Of a DNA stretch of 64,000 bases, positions 42,918 to 54,172 are shown piece by piece. This DNA is from Microplitis mediator (Eukaryota > Arthropoda > Insecta > Hymenoptera > Braconidae), in NCBI RefSeq assembly GCF_029852145.1, contig NC_079975.1:22015364-22079363 (forward strand), written 5' to 3'. The notes beneath the pieces are model-generated. The model was not told where the DNA came from. It was given only the letters and a program-made list of their open reading frames with translations, and did not search any database. The position numbers were made by a program, and so were the translations under genes. Within the stretch, counting starts at the first letter, position 1. Each line of letters opens with the position of its first letter.

Positions 42918-44079
42918 GTCTGCATAAATAATTAATATGGATTATAATTTATGACTAATTACTAAAACAAAGACGAAAATTCCTCAAATATTTGATCTAT
43001 TCTATGTTAACCATGTAAATTTTTAAATGTCGTTCCTCAGCCAACATTATGATGATTTGACGTCATTGCGGTGACAAGTTGTCAAATCTTGCGGTAAAAA
43101 TAAAAAACAAACAGCATTGGGGTTCTATTCTTATTTTAATTCCGTCTATATTTTATTTTTATACTTTTATATTTAAAATATAAAATATCCAAGTGCTTTC
43201 TAATCACGCAAAAGTTAAATTACAATTCTTAAGACCAACAAAAAATTTTTCATGTTAAATAAATTGTAAAAAAAAAAAAACAAGTGTAGGATTTGAAATA
43301 AAAAAAAAACTTGAATAAATTCGTATCGTGAGTCATAACTCAGGGTTCAATGTTAAAATACCAATAAATTTAATGGGTTTAAAGTTAAAAAATAAGTGTA
43401 TAATAATAAAGATGAGGATAATGAATTTAAAAAATGGTGAAAAAGTAAAAAAGTATAAAGACACATCATGCACATGAGTCATTGGCTCATTGACATTGGC
43501 AGCGACATGACCACGTGCCATCTATGTACTAATAATGGTGTGTGTAGTTAAGTATTATATTATACAGCAAGTAGTATGGGTTAAAAGAACACACAGCACG
43601 CAATTCGCTTCATATTATACTTTGTCAAAGACACGCGGACGCGGGCATACCAGGCCGTCACACTTTTTGTGTTATGTCACGCACATGCACCCGACCGCGC
43701 GGTTTATTTAAAACCCAAAAAAAATTCATTACCGACTCCAAAAATATATATCTTTTACTAAAATATAACCATGAAATTTAATTATCGCAACCCTTTACCA
43801 ATTATTTATACCATTACTTATATTTTTGTCTTCTATAAATAAATTTTTTATTCGAGGGATAGAGTAATTTTTTTATTTAATTAAAATAAATTGGGTTTTG
43901 ATGATAAATTTAGTAAATATATTATTTATATTAATAAGTTATTAATAGGTTACAACAATAGCTTTCGTTAGGGTGAAACCCGTATTCTTTTTAATAAAAT
44001 ATTATCTTTTTCACCCTCGCTTTTGTTACTTTATATATATAATATATAATATATATAGTATATATATATAGATATTGAT
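42918..44079. other. Intergenic DNA with the possible promoter island
   Basis: Apart from the GC-richer island at 43540-43745 this is AT-rich. The minus frame 43333-43521 begins MARGHVAANVNEP but turns into a Phe/Ile-rich AT translation and has no usable donor, so I do not call it a gene. Confidence 0.35.
43540..43745 (-). promoter_or_regulatory. Possible Efa6 promoter region
   Basis: This is a GC-richer island in very AT-rich DNA. On the minus strand it has TTTTAAATAAACCGCGCGG, a possible TATA-like box, followed by CG-containing words (GTCGGGTGCATG, GCCCGCGTCCGCG). It lies upstream of the possible 5' exon at 42917. There is no direct evidence of transcription. Confidence 0.25.
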
Positions 44080-44250
44080 TCGTAAGCTGTAGTTCTTCTT
44101 CTATTTTTTATGACAGCTTTGGTTTTTACTCAATTCTCACTCGTTTCATAGTAGAAAAAAAATTTTGTATTCATTTTTAACTCAGAGTGTAAATGTTAAA
44201 TGTTCTTTATCCTGTTAAATATTGCTCTAGTTATTATGCCAATGAAAAAA
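44080..44250. repeat. Segment duplicated at 49345-49605
   Basis: Shared words include AGTGTAAATGTTAAATGT, CTTTATCCTGTTAAA and AGTTATT followed by GCCAAT. The second copy lies downstream of peptide gene copy 1, so this is probably the downstream flank of a lost earlier gene copy. Confidence 0.6.
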
Positions 44251-44344
44251 AATTTGAAAAAAACGGTTGACCCTGTGGGCCAACCCCAAGACTTCCTGCT
44301 GATCTGAGCTCGAATCAGCTACAGAACTTAAAAAACCGATGTAC

Positions 44345-44470
44345 CTGAAGATCGGATCGTTTTTCGCGGAACGAAAATAAGAAAAAGAAATGAGAAGTAA
44401 AAAAATAGACACGAATTTCATGAATTATTCTCATTTTCGTTGCGTAAAAATCGTTCTGATCTTCAGACTA
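44345..44470. repeat. Short foldback
   Basis: CTGAAGATCGGATCGTTTTT and CGGAACGAAAAT pair with ATTTTCGTTGCG and AAAAATCGTTCTGATCTTCAG across a loop of about 50 bp. Confidence 0.65.
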
Positions 44471-44554
44471 AGCCGATCAATTTGAAAATTTATCAGCTCT
44501 AATTGATAAATTGTTTCGAATCTGGATAAATTTGCCGCTCGTTCGATTAAAGAA

Positions 44555-44690
44555 AATAAAAAAAAATATTTATTTAGTTTGGAAAAAATATTTTAGACGT
44601 TAAACTGCAAGGTCAACTAGTTTACGACGATGTTTTTATCAAGTCTAACAATTATCCTTGCCCACGCGGTGAGCTGATAAATAATAAGTC
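44555..44690 (+). pseudogene. Remnant of a third peptide-gene copy (5' flank only)
   Basis: This matches the 5' flanks of both peptide genes (47560-47690 and 54945-55070): TTTAGTTTGGAAAAAATATT, TTTTAGACGTTAAAC, TATCAAGTCTAACAATTATC and GAGCTGATAAATAATAA. It breaks off before the TATA box and exon 1. It then gives way to sequence that in the intact unit lies further upstream, so it marks an unequal duplication join. Confidence 0.65.
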
Positions 44691-44985
44691 TGCCCTGTCA
44701 TGACAAAACGACGTATCTCAAAAATTATAGTTTCGAGAAAATAGCGTTAGTTTACTAATTAATCTATATCTCATATACGAGAAAAAAAAATATTTTCAAA
44801 TAATAATTTTACGATCTTTTTTGATTATAAAATTCAAAGTACATTTGAAACTATACAATTTACTACTGAGAGTAAAATCATTATTTAGAAATGTATTTTT
44901 TTTTAATTTCTAATATGGAACCCCGGCCATGCAATCATGAAACTGATTGTTTTTTCTGCGTGTAAATATTTTGTAAAATTAAATA

Positions 44986-47533
44986 TACCCGAGTCGAAAT
45001 TTAAGTCGTAGATTCAACGTTTTGAACGTTCAAATCGTAAATTCAACGTATTGGACGTTGAAATCGTAATTTGAACGTATTGAACGTTGAAATCGTAGTT
45101 CGAACGTATTAAACGTTAAAAACGTTAGTTGAACGTATTCAACGTATTGTGAGCGTAAATCAAACCGATAAGGAGTGTAAATAAGTAATATCAAAACTAT
45201 TCAGATAACTACATGCTTTCAAATGGAAGTACGATAAAAATTATTTTTATAATTCTGTTAGGAGAATTTCAGTTTTTTGGTTGAAATTCTACCATCTGTT
45301 CAATGAAAATACTTAGTCCGAATTTTTTATTTGTGGAATTTTCTGTTGGGAATTCTATAAGTGATGGAAAAATAATTTATGAACGAATTTCACGATATTC
45401 CACCCCTCAGCGGGTTGCGGGGGTGGGTATTAACAATGAAAATTTTAAATTTTCAAGCTATAGCTCCTATCGACTTCAAATTCGGTAGGAATCTTCTTTA
45501 AGTGATGTAAAAATAATTTCTGAACAAATTTTGCGATAGCTCACGCCACAGGAGCTGCAGGGGTGGGTGTTAACAATGAAAATTTTTAATTTCTAAGGTG
45601 TAGCTCTTATATGCTCTAAATTTGGTAAGAATCTGTTATATGTGAGGTAGAAATGATCTAAGAGCGAATTTTATGACAACCTACTTCCAATATGATCTGC
45701 GGGGGTGGGTGTTAACAATGAAAAATAAAAATTCCTAAGCTATAGGTGCTACATACTCCCATTTTGGTAGCTATCTTTTATATGTGATGTAGAAATAATT
45801 CATAAACGAATTTTACGATATCTCACCCCGAAAAAGATTGCTGGGGCTTTAACAATGGAAAATTCCTGATTTTAAACTATAGCTCTATAGGGTCCAAATT
45901 GGGTAGGAATTTTCTGTGAGAGATGTAGAAATAATATACAAACGAATTTTACGATAGCTCACCTTACAGCGGGGTTTGCGGGGGTGGGTGTTAACTATTA
46001 AAATTTTTAATTTCCAAACTATAGCTCCTATTGTGGCCAAATGTAGTGAAAGTTTTATGTTTTCTGTATGTGATACAGAAATGATCTAAGAGCGGATTTT
46101 ACGACGGACCACCCCTAATAAGGATCGCGAAGGTGGGTTAACAATAAAAAATCATAATTTCTAAAATATAGCTTCTAAAAGCTGTAAATTTGGTAGGAAT
46201 CTTTTATTATTCACGAGGAGATCATCTCAAAACAGATTTCAAAAAATTCTACTTCCGATAGGCATTGCGGGGGTAAGTGTGTTAAAATCTAAAATTTCAA
46301 TTTCCAAACTGTAACTTTTACAGTCTCAAAATTTAGTTGGAATCTTCGTGGATAATGTCAAGTTCAGCTGAGAATGGATTTTCTCAAATTCTAACCCAAA
46401 AGGGATTGCGGGGTCGTTAACAATGAAAATCTCTCATTTTAACATAATAGTTTCTATGGACTCGAAGTTTTGATGGAAGCTTTTATTTATAATGTAGAAA
46501 TCATCTCGAATAGGATCTTACGAAATTCTCCAACATAGGAGTGCGGGAGTGATAATTGTCAAAAAATTCATATTTTTCAAATACAGTTCCTACAGCTATA
46601 AAATTTGATAGAATCTTAAGAGAAACAGGAAATTACAGGGATGACCTTCGAGGTCAACTGATTTAAATATTTCTTTCTTTATGTCAATTATTATTCATTT
46701 TTGGAAGACAGCCACGGAGATGTTATAGAGGTTGCACATTGAAAGTTACAATAAATATTAGCTCGAATAATCACATGAATAAAAGGTACAGGCCAATCGA
46801 ATGGAATTTAGAATCTGTGCAAGTCAAAACAATACTCCAATTAAATTTCAAGTCTAGATCTAAAAATACAATTTTATTCAATTTAAAATACAATTCCCGG
46901 GCGGGTAACAGCTAGTAACAATATAAACTCCTTTTTTTTTTTAAACAGTCAATGAAATTGCCTACTGAAAAAATCCATAAATGAGCTCCAAATCTTCAAA
47001 ATATTTTTGAAATGCAAATGAAAATCAATCTGATAGTTTTCAAAGATCTCAAAATATCAAGATTGAATAAGAATTTGACTCTCAAAAATCAATCTCAATT
47101 TAATAACTTCCTTAATTCCAATCATCTGTGATTTTATTAGTTGATTGAATAAGCAAGTATCTAAAAATTAACTCAATCAAATCTTTAGGAAAAGCTTTTA
47201 GCTAAATTTAGCCCATAGGTTATTTTTTACGCATTGGTATATGTCATTTTTTCGTAACTTTTAAATTTTACTATGGATGATATATTTTTTTTAAACAGTT
47301 GAATCTATATTTTTTACGTTCAATACGTTCAAATTACGATTTCAACGTTCAATACGTTCAAATTACGATTTCAACGTTCAATACGTTCAAATTACGATTT
47401 CAACGTCTAATACGTTGAATTTACGATTTGAACGTTCAAAACGTTGAATCTACGATTTGAACGTTCAAAACGTTGAATCTACGATTTGAACGTTCAAAAC
47501 GTTGAATCTACGACTTAAATTTCGACTCGGGTA
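44986..47533. mobile_element. 2.55 kb TIR element inserted upstream of peptide gene copy 1
   Basis: The left end TACCCGAGTCGAAATTTAAG mirrors the right CTTAAATTTCGACTCGGGTA. Both ends continue as subterminal tandem repeats (about 29 bp units with ACGTTCAAA and CGTTGAATCTACGATTTGA). The equivalent site in copy 2 (about 54910) is empty, giving direct proof of insertion, apparently at a TA. The interior has ~140 bp tandem repeats and no transposase frame, so it is non-autonomous. Confidence 0.88.
45300..46625. repeat. Degenerate ~140 bp tandem repeats, about nine units
   Basis: The anchor word TTAACAATGAAAA or a variant appears near 45432, 45572, 45714, 45851, 45993, 46140, 46284, 46419 and 46554. 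GCGGGGGTGGGTGTTAACAA precedes it, and AATTTGGTAGGAATCTT and GATGTAGAAATAATCT follow. Units diverge strongly, so the array is old. No long frame is kept. Confidence 0.8.
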
Positions 47534-47779
47534 AGAAATAATAATTGATGTTAAATAAAAATATTTTGTTTAGTTTGAAAAAAATATTTTAGACGTTAAA
47601 CCGCAAGGTCTACTAGTTTTCGACGATATTGTTATCAAGTCTAACAATTATCCTTATCCACATAATGAGCTGATAAATAATAATCCTAGGAATATTATTG
47701 GTTTGTTGTAACTTTGTGATACGTTTATGCAATAATTATTTCAATTATATATATACACACACATACAATTTTAAATGAC

Positions 47780-47788
47780 TATATAAAA
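47780..47788 (+). promoter_or_regulatory. TATA box of peptide gene copy 1
   Basis: TATATAAAA lies about 30 bp before ATCATTTTC, a fitting start region. The block is kept in copy 2. Confidence 0.7.
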
Positions 47789-48011
47789 CCGTCAAGTTGG
47801 AGACTAAAATTATCATTTTCAAACCGAAACTTACGCAGTATACTGGTAAGTTTTAACTATATTCATACAATAAATGATAAATTTTTTTCTTTTACTTGTA
47901 ATTGTGAATATTTATTTGTCTATTTAATTATAAATTTATATTTTTCAAAATTAACAAGTACCAAAAATATTTTTATTATTTTTTTCAGTATCATCAAATA
48001 ATTCAGCAATC

Positions 48012-48495
48012 ATGAAGATTTTCCACTACTTAGTATTTTTCGTCGTAATGCTGACTATTGGTTTCAATGCAGGTAATTTATATATATAATTATAAGTACA
48101 CATTTGAAACAAAAAGTTACATATGTGCCTGATAATAACTACACTAATTTCCGTCCATACTTGTTATATTAAATAAAAATAAAAAATTTACTGACAGAGT
48201 TTTTCACGTACGTTTAACTAAAAAATACAATTAAAATATAATCGTAATTTTTTTTTTATAAAATGCGCGTTTGAGATCCGAACTTGTTATTTTCAAATTT
48301 ATATTCACGTACATTAATTATATTATTTTATTTTATATACATGGTAGGAGTAAATGCTAGTCCATCACAAATTAAAAAACGTTCTCCTGAAGAACCATGT
48401 CCATTTCCAGAGTGTAAGAATTAATTTTTTTTTTTCCAATAAAATAAATTAGTGATTCAAAATTTATTTTTAATTTATTTACAGGCCAAGGATAA
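48012..48495 (+). CDS. Small secreted peptide precursor, copy 1 (four exons, three coding)
   Basis: Exons: 5' UTR ending 47845 (donor GTAAGT), 47989-48072 (ATG at 48012), 48348-48413 and 48485 onward (stop 48493-48495). All introns are GT-AG with good pyrimidine tracts. The 45-residue product starts MKIFHYLVFFVVMLTIGFNA, a clear signal peptide. A short pro-part (VNASPSQIKKR) follows, then SPEEPCPFPECQG. Cleavage after KKR would release 13 residues with two Cys four residues apart (C-PFPE-C), suited to one disulfide loop, and a terminal Gly that could serve for C-terminal amidation. A poly(A) signal AATAAA is at 48574. I do not recognise the family: neuropeptide-like, immune or venom-gland peptide are all possible. 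The repeated gene structure and conserved frame in copy 2 argue that it is real. Confidence 0.8.
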
Positions 48496-48573
48496 GATTC
48501 CTGAATAGAAAATCAAAGTTATTACAATTACCATGTATTAAAAAATGTGATTGTGAAAAAAATTATCTGATGC

Positions 48574-48579
48574 AATAAA
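48574..48579 (+). terminator. Poly(A) signal of peptide gene copy 1
   Basis: AATAAA lies about 80 bp after the stop and is followed by an A-run. The same signal is kept at 55934 in copy 2. Confidence 0.6.
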
Positions 48580-49028
48580 TACATGAATTATTAAAAAAAA
48601 AAAAGCTTTCTTATTATTGTCAACATGATCGAATAACTTTAGTATCAAAACATTATTTTTAAGGATTCATACAAGCAAAAAGTTTATTGAAGATGATTAA
48701 AATAATTATTCCCTATATTGTTCATTCATTTTTTTTTAATTTTTACTATCAAAAAAATTTGTTGAGAAAATATATATTTTCAGTCCTTTTTTATTTCTAA
48801 ATCCATATATATTTATTATCTTTGAATTATGTATACTATTATTTTTATTGTCTTCAATATTTGTCTGCTTTATTTACAAAGCGCAAGTGGTATTTTTATT
48901 TTCAATAAAAATTTTAAATCATCATATTTTTTTTTATTCCTCACAATATTTTTATAGCAAAAACTTTGATAGAAAAATATTATTGATCAAATTATTTATA
49001 AACCAAAAGTTGAATTCATAGTTTTTCA

Positions 49029-50124
49029 CTTACATAAAAACAATATTTTCTAAACTAATAAATCAATAAAAATAATAATTGCATTATTAATTTCATATCT
49101 TACTCGAATAATAATTTTTTGACAGAGAAAAATCGAAATTTATTGACACTATTTTGAAAAAAAAAAAAAAACATCTGCATGTTTCGAGATGAACTCAAAT
49201 TTCGTAGATTAAGAAAATAATTTTGAATGAAATCTTCAAATTTTTGCATCGAAAATATGTTCGAGTGAAAATTTTCAATAACATAATTTCTCATAGTAAG
49301 AAATTACCATGACTTTTAAAAAATATTCTTTCTCTCAGTTCATATACTGATTTATGAGCTATAGTTTTTTCCCATGTTTTTTTACAACTTTGGTTCTTGC
49401 TCATTCGCCAGACTAGTCAAAAGAATAAAATAGTGTCTAATCAGGCTTTAATTATCGCTTGTTTGACTTTACAGAAATACTGTTTTTACTAAAATATAAA
49501 ATATAAAAAAAGAAGTATCTGTCATTTTTATCCAAGAGTGTAAATGTTAAATGTCCTTTATCCTGTTAAAGATTGCTCCAGTTATTCTGTGCCAATAAAA
49601 AAAATATAAAATATGGGAGAATGACTCCAATACAAGTAAGAAAGATATTTGGGTCAACTAATATAATGTCTTTAACGTTATTTCAAAGTTGCGGAAGCCT
49701 TTTCAATACCTTTTAGAAAAATTGTCTCATTTTTTTCCCTCTTTATCCTTTTCTTTTGTACCTCTTGACTTTATTAGATTATTAGTCCTTTTATGAAATA
49801 TATCAATCGATAAATCGATCGTTTATATTTTCTTATTCCGATCACATTTTCATGACAATAAAGTTTATTGAACTCTTTTAAAGTAACCTATATATACAGT
49901 ACTTATAAGTCTTTATCGAGGTTTGTAAATAAAATAAATTGAATGCATAAAAAATTTAATTATTGTAAGAGACGGTGGAACTCCCGCTCGCTTCGCAGAG
50001 CGTAAATTTAATTTTTTGAAAAAATTCTTTTATATTTTATTACCTACTAAAATTTACATCTAAAAGTTATTGTGAAATAATCAAAATTCTGGCTCAACTA
50101 TGACAGATATGACAAAAATGTATA
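49029..50124. other. Intergenic DNA between the peptide gene copies
   Basis: It contains 49345-49605 (match to 44080-44250) and otherwise AT-rich sequence. The minus frame at 49100-49294 is not protein-like. Confidence 0.4.
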
Positions 50125-50402
50125 TAAACAATTTAGTAGCTAATTAAATTCTCTACAAAAAAGGTCTCATTGCATTTTCACGTACATCCAATTATTTTTA
50201 AGTAATCGCTACTTGAAGTAAGAAAATAAATTTAACCATATTTTTGAATCAAGTGATCCCGCGTTTATTTTCTCTATAACTTCAAAACTATCAGAGATAC
50301 GTCGATAAGCCTTTAGATCTTTTTTGTAGAGAATTAAATTCCCTACAATTTTTGTTTAAAACATTTTTTTCCAAAATCTATAGTTTCGTTACAAATTTCA
50401 TA
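50125..50402. mobile_element. Dispersed element, inverse copy of 63100-63385
   Basis: TAGCTAATTAAATTCTCTAC, AGGTCTCATTGCATTTTCA, ACGTACATCCAATT and CTATAGTTTCGTTACAAATT all occur complemented and in reverse order at 63100-63385. Its own ends (AATTAAATTCTCTACAAAAAA and TTTTTTGTAGAGAATTAAATT) are also inverted. Confidence 0.75.
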
Positions 50403-50673
50403 AAAACATTAATTCGCCTTTTCTTATTATAAGTTTTTCATTTTGTTGTCTATTTTATTTAATATTTTTGTTAAATAAAAATAAATAAATTGACAACATG
50501 CATGAAGTAAAGCCGTCTACGAGCCCTGCTGCATCGAGAAATGGAAATATCATGTAAAGAATTTTAGTAGTTTCTAAATTATTGGATTAAAAAAAAAAAA
50601 GCTGATGTTAGTGATAACAGTAATAACTACTGAAGTCATGCGCTCTTTTAGTTTTTTTTAATTTTTAGATATA

Positions 50674-50911
50674 CTCTGTAAAAAATTTGCGGAGTGAATG
50701 CGCACCGGATGACTGTTTATTTATTTAATTCCCTCGGAGTGAAATTTACTCCGAAGCGGAGTTTATTCCAATATTGAAAATCTGAATCGAAGTGAATGCG
50801 GTTTTAAATCAAGTCCAGATCACTCCGAAATCACTCCGCTGAAAAGACAAACTCCCTATTTACTTCGTATGCAGAATAATTAATAATTAATAATTAATTA
50901 ATAATAAATGA

Positions 50912-50970
<59 letters not shown>

Positions 50971-51212
50971 GTGATATTATAATATAATTTAATATAATAT
51001 ATTATAATACGAATTATGTATGTATTACTATTATTATTTGTATACTTTGTATTTGCAGCCCTTAGGGGACATAAGTCTCAGGGTCGATAAAATTAATAAA
51101 TAAATAAATAAATAAAAAAAAATAAAAATTTTTTTCAAACTCCGGAACTCTGAGTGACGGAGTAAATTCATATTTAAATAAAATCCATAATCACTCCCAA
51201 TTTTTTACAATG
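50674..51212. mobile_element. ACTCCG-type MITE interrupted by a (TA)n/LINE-tail insertion
   Basis: The left end CTCTGTAAAAAATTTGCGG and the right end CCAATTTTTTACAATG frame a body with CGGAGTGAATGCG and CACTCCGAAATCACTCCG. The body is interrupted from about 50880 to 51125 by a (TA)n run and a LINE 3' end. Confidence 0.75.
50880..51125 (+). mobile_element. (TA)n run plus LINE 3' end nested in the MITE
   Basis: (TA)n at about 50906-50966 is followed by TTTGCAGCCCTTAGGGGACA, AAGTCTCAGGGTCG and a (TAAA)n tail at 51098-51117. This is a typical non-LTR retrotransposon 3' end, of a different family from the copies at 12963 and 17034. Confidence 0.55.
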
Positions 51213-51378
51213 TAGTCTACCAAACAATTGGCAGTAAAAAAAAATCCTACGCCCTTTTGGAATCAATAACACGATTTATTTGTTGAATAAATATTATTGA
51301 GTATGAATTACAATATTGATATTAAAAAAATTTGATTTAATAGCAGCGGGGTTATATACAGCAGTTGGTTGTGACTAA

Positions 51379-51591
51379 GTGCCACGAATTAGCTGGACAC
51401 AAGCTGAATTCGATGCTGATGGTGCTTCCTCATTTCTATTCGGGCTCGTCATGCATATTCATGAGTTTGCAGCACCAGGAGTACCACCAGCCGCGTATTA
51501 TGCACATGGAACACTATTAAAGTGGTCAAATAGAAGAATAACAGAGCACAGAAATAAAAAAAAATTTAATTACTCGTTATTATGTATTTGA
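51379..51591 (+). other. Open frame of 70 codons with higher GC, unrecognised
   Basis: It reads MPRISWTQAEFDADGASSFL, then GLVMHIHEFAAPGVPP and WSNRRITEHRNKK. Base composition is much richer in G and C than the surroundings and the residue mix is protein-like up to about codon 58. No splice sites or promoter are evident. It could be a decayed fragment of a gene or transposon; I do not recognise it. Confidence 0.25.
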
Positions 51592-51904
51592 ACTGCGCGC
51601 TAAATTCAAAGTTATTAAAAAAATCTAAATGAATGCGTGGCTTTTTTAAATTTATATACTTTTAGTTTAACGTTTGATATTAAATTTATTATTAATGACT
51701 GACGTTATCAAAAATAATTTTTCTTTTGCATATTTTATGCCTTAAAAGATTTGAATAATCAATAATTTGAGTGTAAGTAGACCTCATTTATATCTTGTGT
51801 CATAGACCTAGATAACCAAGATCTTGGAGTAATAAAATGTATACTTTTTTCGAGGTATCTCAGTATCCTTCTCATTACGTCACTGAACTTGTGACCTGAC
51901 AAAG

Positions 51905-52085
51905 TGCACCAGCTCGATAAAACCCAAGCTTGTTCAACTTAAACTTCTGCAAGTTACATCCAGCCTCCAGTCTACAGTCTCCTGTCTCCTGTCTTTTGCC
52001 TCAGGGTTACAAGAGACCGTCACCAGCACCTCTATAGACATTATACGCCATATGAGGTACTCTAGGTCTTCAACAAAACTTGCAG
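51905..52085 (+). CDS. Possible first exon of an unidentified plus-strand gene
   Basis: A GC-richer block begins after AGCTCGATAAAACCC (weak TATA-like word) and ends at CTTGCAG-GTAAAAG, a strong donor. An ATG at 52052 opens MRYSRSSTKLA with one base over. Joined to the segment at 53991-54172 it would read on for 27 codons to a TGA (54071), a 38-residue product, so a non-coding or 5' UTR role is as likely. Coordinates of the 5' end are a guess. Confidence 0.35.
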
Positions 52086-52222
52086 GTAAAAGTAACACGG
52101 GCTTTTTACTTTATTTATTTTTTTTTTTTTATCATCTCTATTCTAGTTGATGCTGATGCACTTTAAAGACTTTTTGACTTTTATCCTTACAAAGAATTAC
52201 TTCTACTCGGTATATTTATTAT

Positions 52223-52433
52223 GAGTGTGAATGTAGCAGACATGAGACAATATATAAATATTTAATAAATAAATAAATAAATTGAAGTAATGAAATTTTT
52301 AAAAAATGCGCGTACTGATTTTTCAAATATTTAAATACGCATTTTTTAATTTTTTTTCTTCTTACATTTTATTTATTTATTCAAAACTTTAAAAAATTTA
52401 CACTTGTCAGTTACATTCACACTTGTATATTTA
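52223..52433. mobile_element. MITE with GAGTGTGAATGTAGCAGAC ends
   Basis: The left end GAGTGTGAATGTAGCAGAC pairs imperfectly with the right CAGTTACATTCACACTTG. The centre has AAAAAATGCGCGTACTG against AAATACGCATTTTTTAA. Related copies are at 57563-57757 and 58048-58245, with partial ones near 745-890 and 5747-5960. Confidence 0.7.
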
Positions 52434-52739
52434 TTTATGTTTTAATAAAAAAAAATAAAAAAACTGAGCAGATATTTTTGCGATGAGAAATTACGTTATT
52501 GGAAATTCACAATAAATTAATCGTTTAATAAGAAATATTTTGAAAAAAATGATATCTATGATTGGAGTACTAATTTGAGTCAAGTAATGAAAATTGATTA
52601 GGTTAAAGAAATTTTTTTGAGTTGCCTGCAAAAAATTAAATTTAAAAAAAAAAGTTGACTATTATAAATTTCAGACATGACACAACGACGAATTTTTTTA
52701 AACTTTTGAAAATTCAAGGGAAAAATCAACGAGTCAATA

Positions 52740-53042
52740 CACCGTAAAAGTTCCGGAGTTTTAAAAAAAATCGCTCCGAATACGGAGTTTGTTTTTTCAG
52801 ATGAGTGATTTCGGAGTGGTCTGGATTTTTTTTAAATCCGCATTCACTCAAGTTCGGTATTTCAGATTAAAATAAATTTTCTTAGGAGTTAATTTCACTG
52901 CGAACCGGAATTTCAATACTAAAATAAACTCCCCTTCGGAGTAAATTTGACCCCAAGGGGAATAAAAAAATCCACAGTCATCAGCTCCGCATTTACTCCA
53001 GATTCCAGATTCAATCCGCGTTCACTCCGTAAATTTTGTATA
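52740..53042. mobile_element. ACTCCG-type MITE
   Basis: The ends are CACCGTAAAAG and CCGTAAATTTTGTATAG (degenerate). The interior words AACTCCCCTTCGGAGTAAAT and CGCTCCGAATACGGAG identify the family. The minus frame at 52919-53122 partly spans it. Confidence 0.65.
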
Positions 53043-53990
53043 GTTTGCTCAAAAAAAAAAACGTTCAGATATAGTTCAAAGTCAGCTTTTTCTGCACATA
53101 TTTTGCACTGAAAAACTTCCAACTTTTAATGGAGAGTCAAAAAAAAATTTACGAAAGTCTGAAAACGTTAATTTATAGTACGGAGCCAATTTTTTTTTTC
53201 TTTATATTTTCAGAAGTTTGAAAATTGTTTAAAAAAAGTTCGTTTGTTTCTTTTTTTACACGAGTAAGAAACTAAACAACCATTGGCCCAAAAAAATTAT
53301 TTTTTTTTTTTCAGTGTATGGGGTAGAGATATCGTTTTTTGGCCACTTTAAGAACCGTGAATAAAATAATTTGTAAAATACGCGATGCCATGATTAATTT
53401 TTTAATTGCGTTGGAAGATACTTTTACTGCACTATTCCAATGCGAGTTTTTTTTTGTACTTTTTCGTTAATTAAAATAAAATATTAAACGTCCAAAAATG
53501 GAGCAGTGGCCAAAAATGCTGTATTTTATATTTTCATATTTAAAAATAAATTATTACTGAAAATAAAACTTGCTCTCGTGAAATTGGTTTGTTTTTATAA
53601 AAATAATGTCGCCATTTAACCGACAGAGTTGAGGATGTATCCCGAGTTTTTCTGGTAAAACGAGGGAGTTTTCCACATAAACAGAGCGGAATCTCATCGT
53701 AGTTGTTTCTGTCTTTGGTAGAATGATATAAAAGAATGAGGTAAAAGCTCTTGCTTTCAACAATTCATCACTGTCTCCAATGGCTACATAAAATTTTTAT
53801 CTACAAACTTTGTAATTCTTTATTATCAAGTAATTCAATTTCATATTTTTCATAAAAAAAAAAAACAAAAATAATAATAAGTTAACTCAAGTGTTAAATA
53901 AATTTATTTGTTTTCGTGAATGAAAAATTGGATATCATGATTTCATTGGCACTTTCATTTAATCAGTTTTTCTAACTTATCTTCTTTAAG
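53043..53990. other. Intergenic or intronic DNA, no gene recognised
   Basis: AT-rich. 53310-53530 resembles the stretch 34180-34640 (shared words TGGGGTAGAG, GGCCACTTTA or TACTTTAGGG, and GTGGCCAAAAATG), so a diverged dispersed repeat is likely. Confidence 0.35.
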
Positions 53991-54172
53991 GTTCTCACCA
54001 TCAGTGTTGTGAAAAATTTCTTCTGTCTGTTTCAATTCAAACCGTTATCGTCTTTCATTACCACTTTGTATGACGCCACTACGTCTATCTATCGACCAAC
54101 TTTGTATCACTTCCAATCGGATTTACAAGAATTGATTTGTCGGATAAATATTAGTCGTTAATATTGTCATCG
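53991..54172 (+). ncRNA. Possible internal exon of the plus-strand transcript
   Basis: TTATCTTCTTTAAG before it and CATCG-GTAAGAAA after it are good splice signals around a GC-richer 182-base segment. The frame carried over from 51905-52085 stops at 54071. Expression is unproven. Confidence 0.3.

Larger units (their letters stand above)
44748..49028 (+). repeat. Tandem duplication unit 1 (contains peptide gene copy 1)
   Basis: It is homologous to 54668-56783. Excluding the 2.55 kb insertion the unit is about 1.7 kb. Homology starts at GTTTACTAATTAATCT and ends near TTATTTATAAACCAAAAGTTG. Confidence 0.8.

Noticed and set aside
43333..43521. Minus-strand frame starting MARGHVAANVNEP as a possible Efa6 first exon
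   Set aside because: There is no usable donor and the frame turns into AT-driven residues; kept only as a possible UTR region.
44227..44421. Minus-strand frame starting MKFVSIFLLLISFSYF, resembling a secreted peptide
   Set aside because: The hydrophobic start lies in a short foldback repeat (44345-44470), there is no promoter or splice structure, and the rest has no peptide-precursor features.
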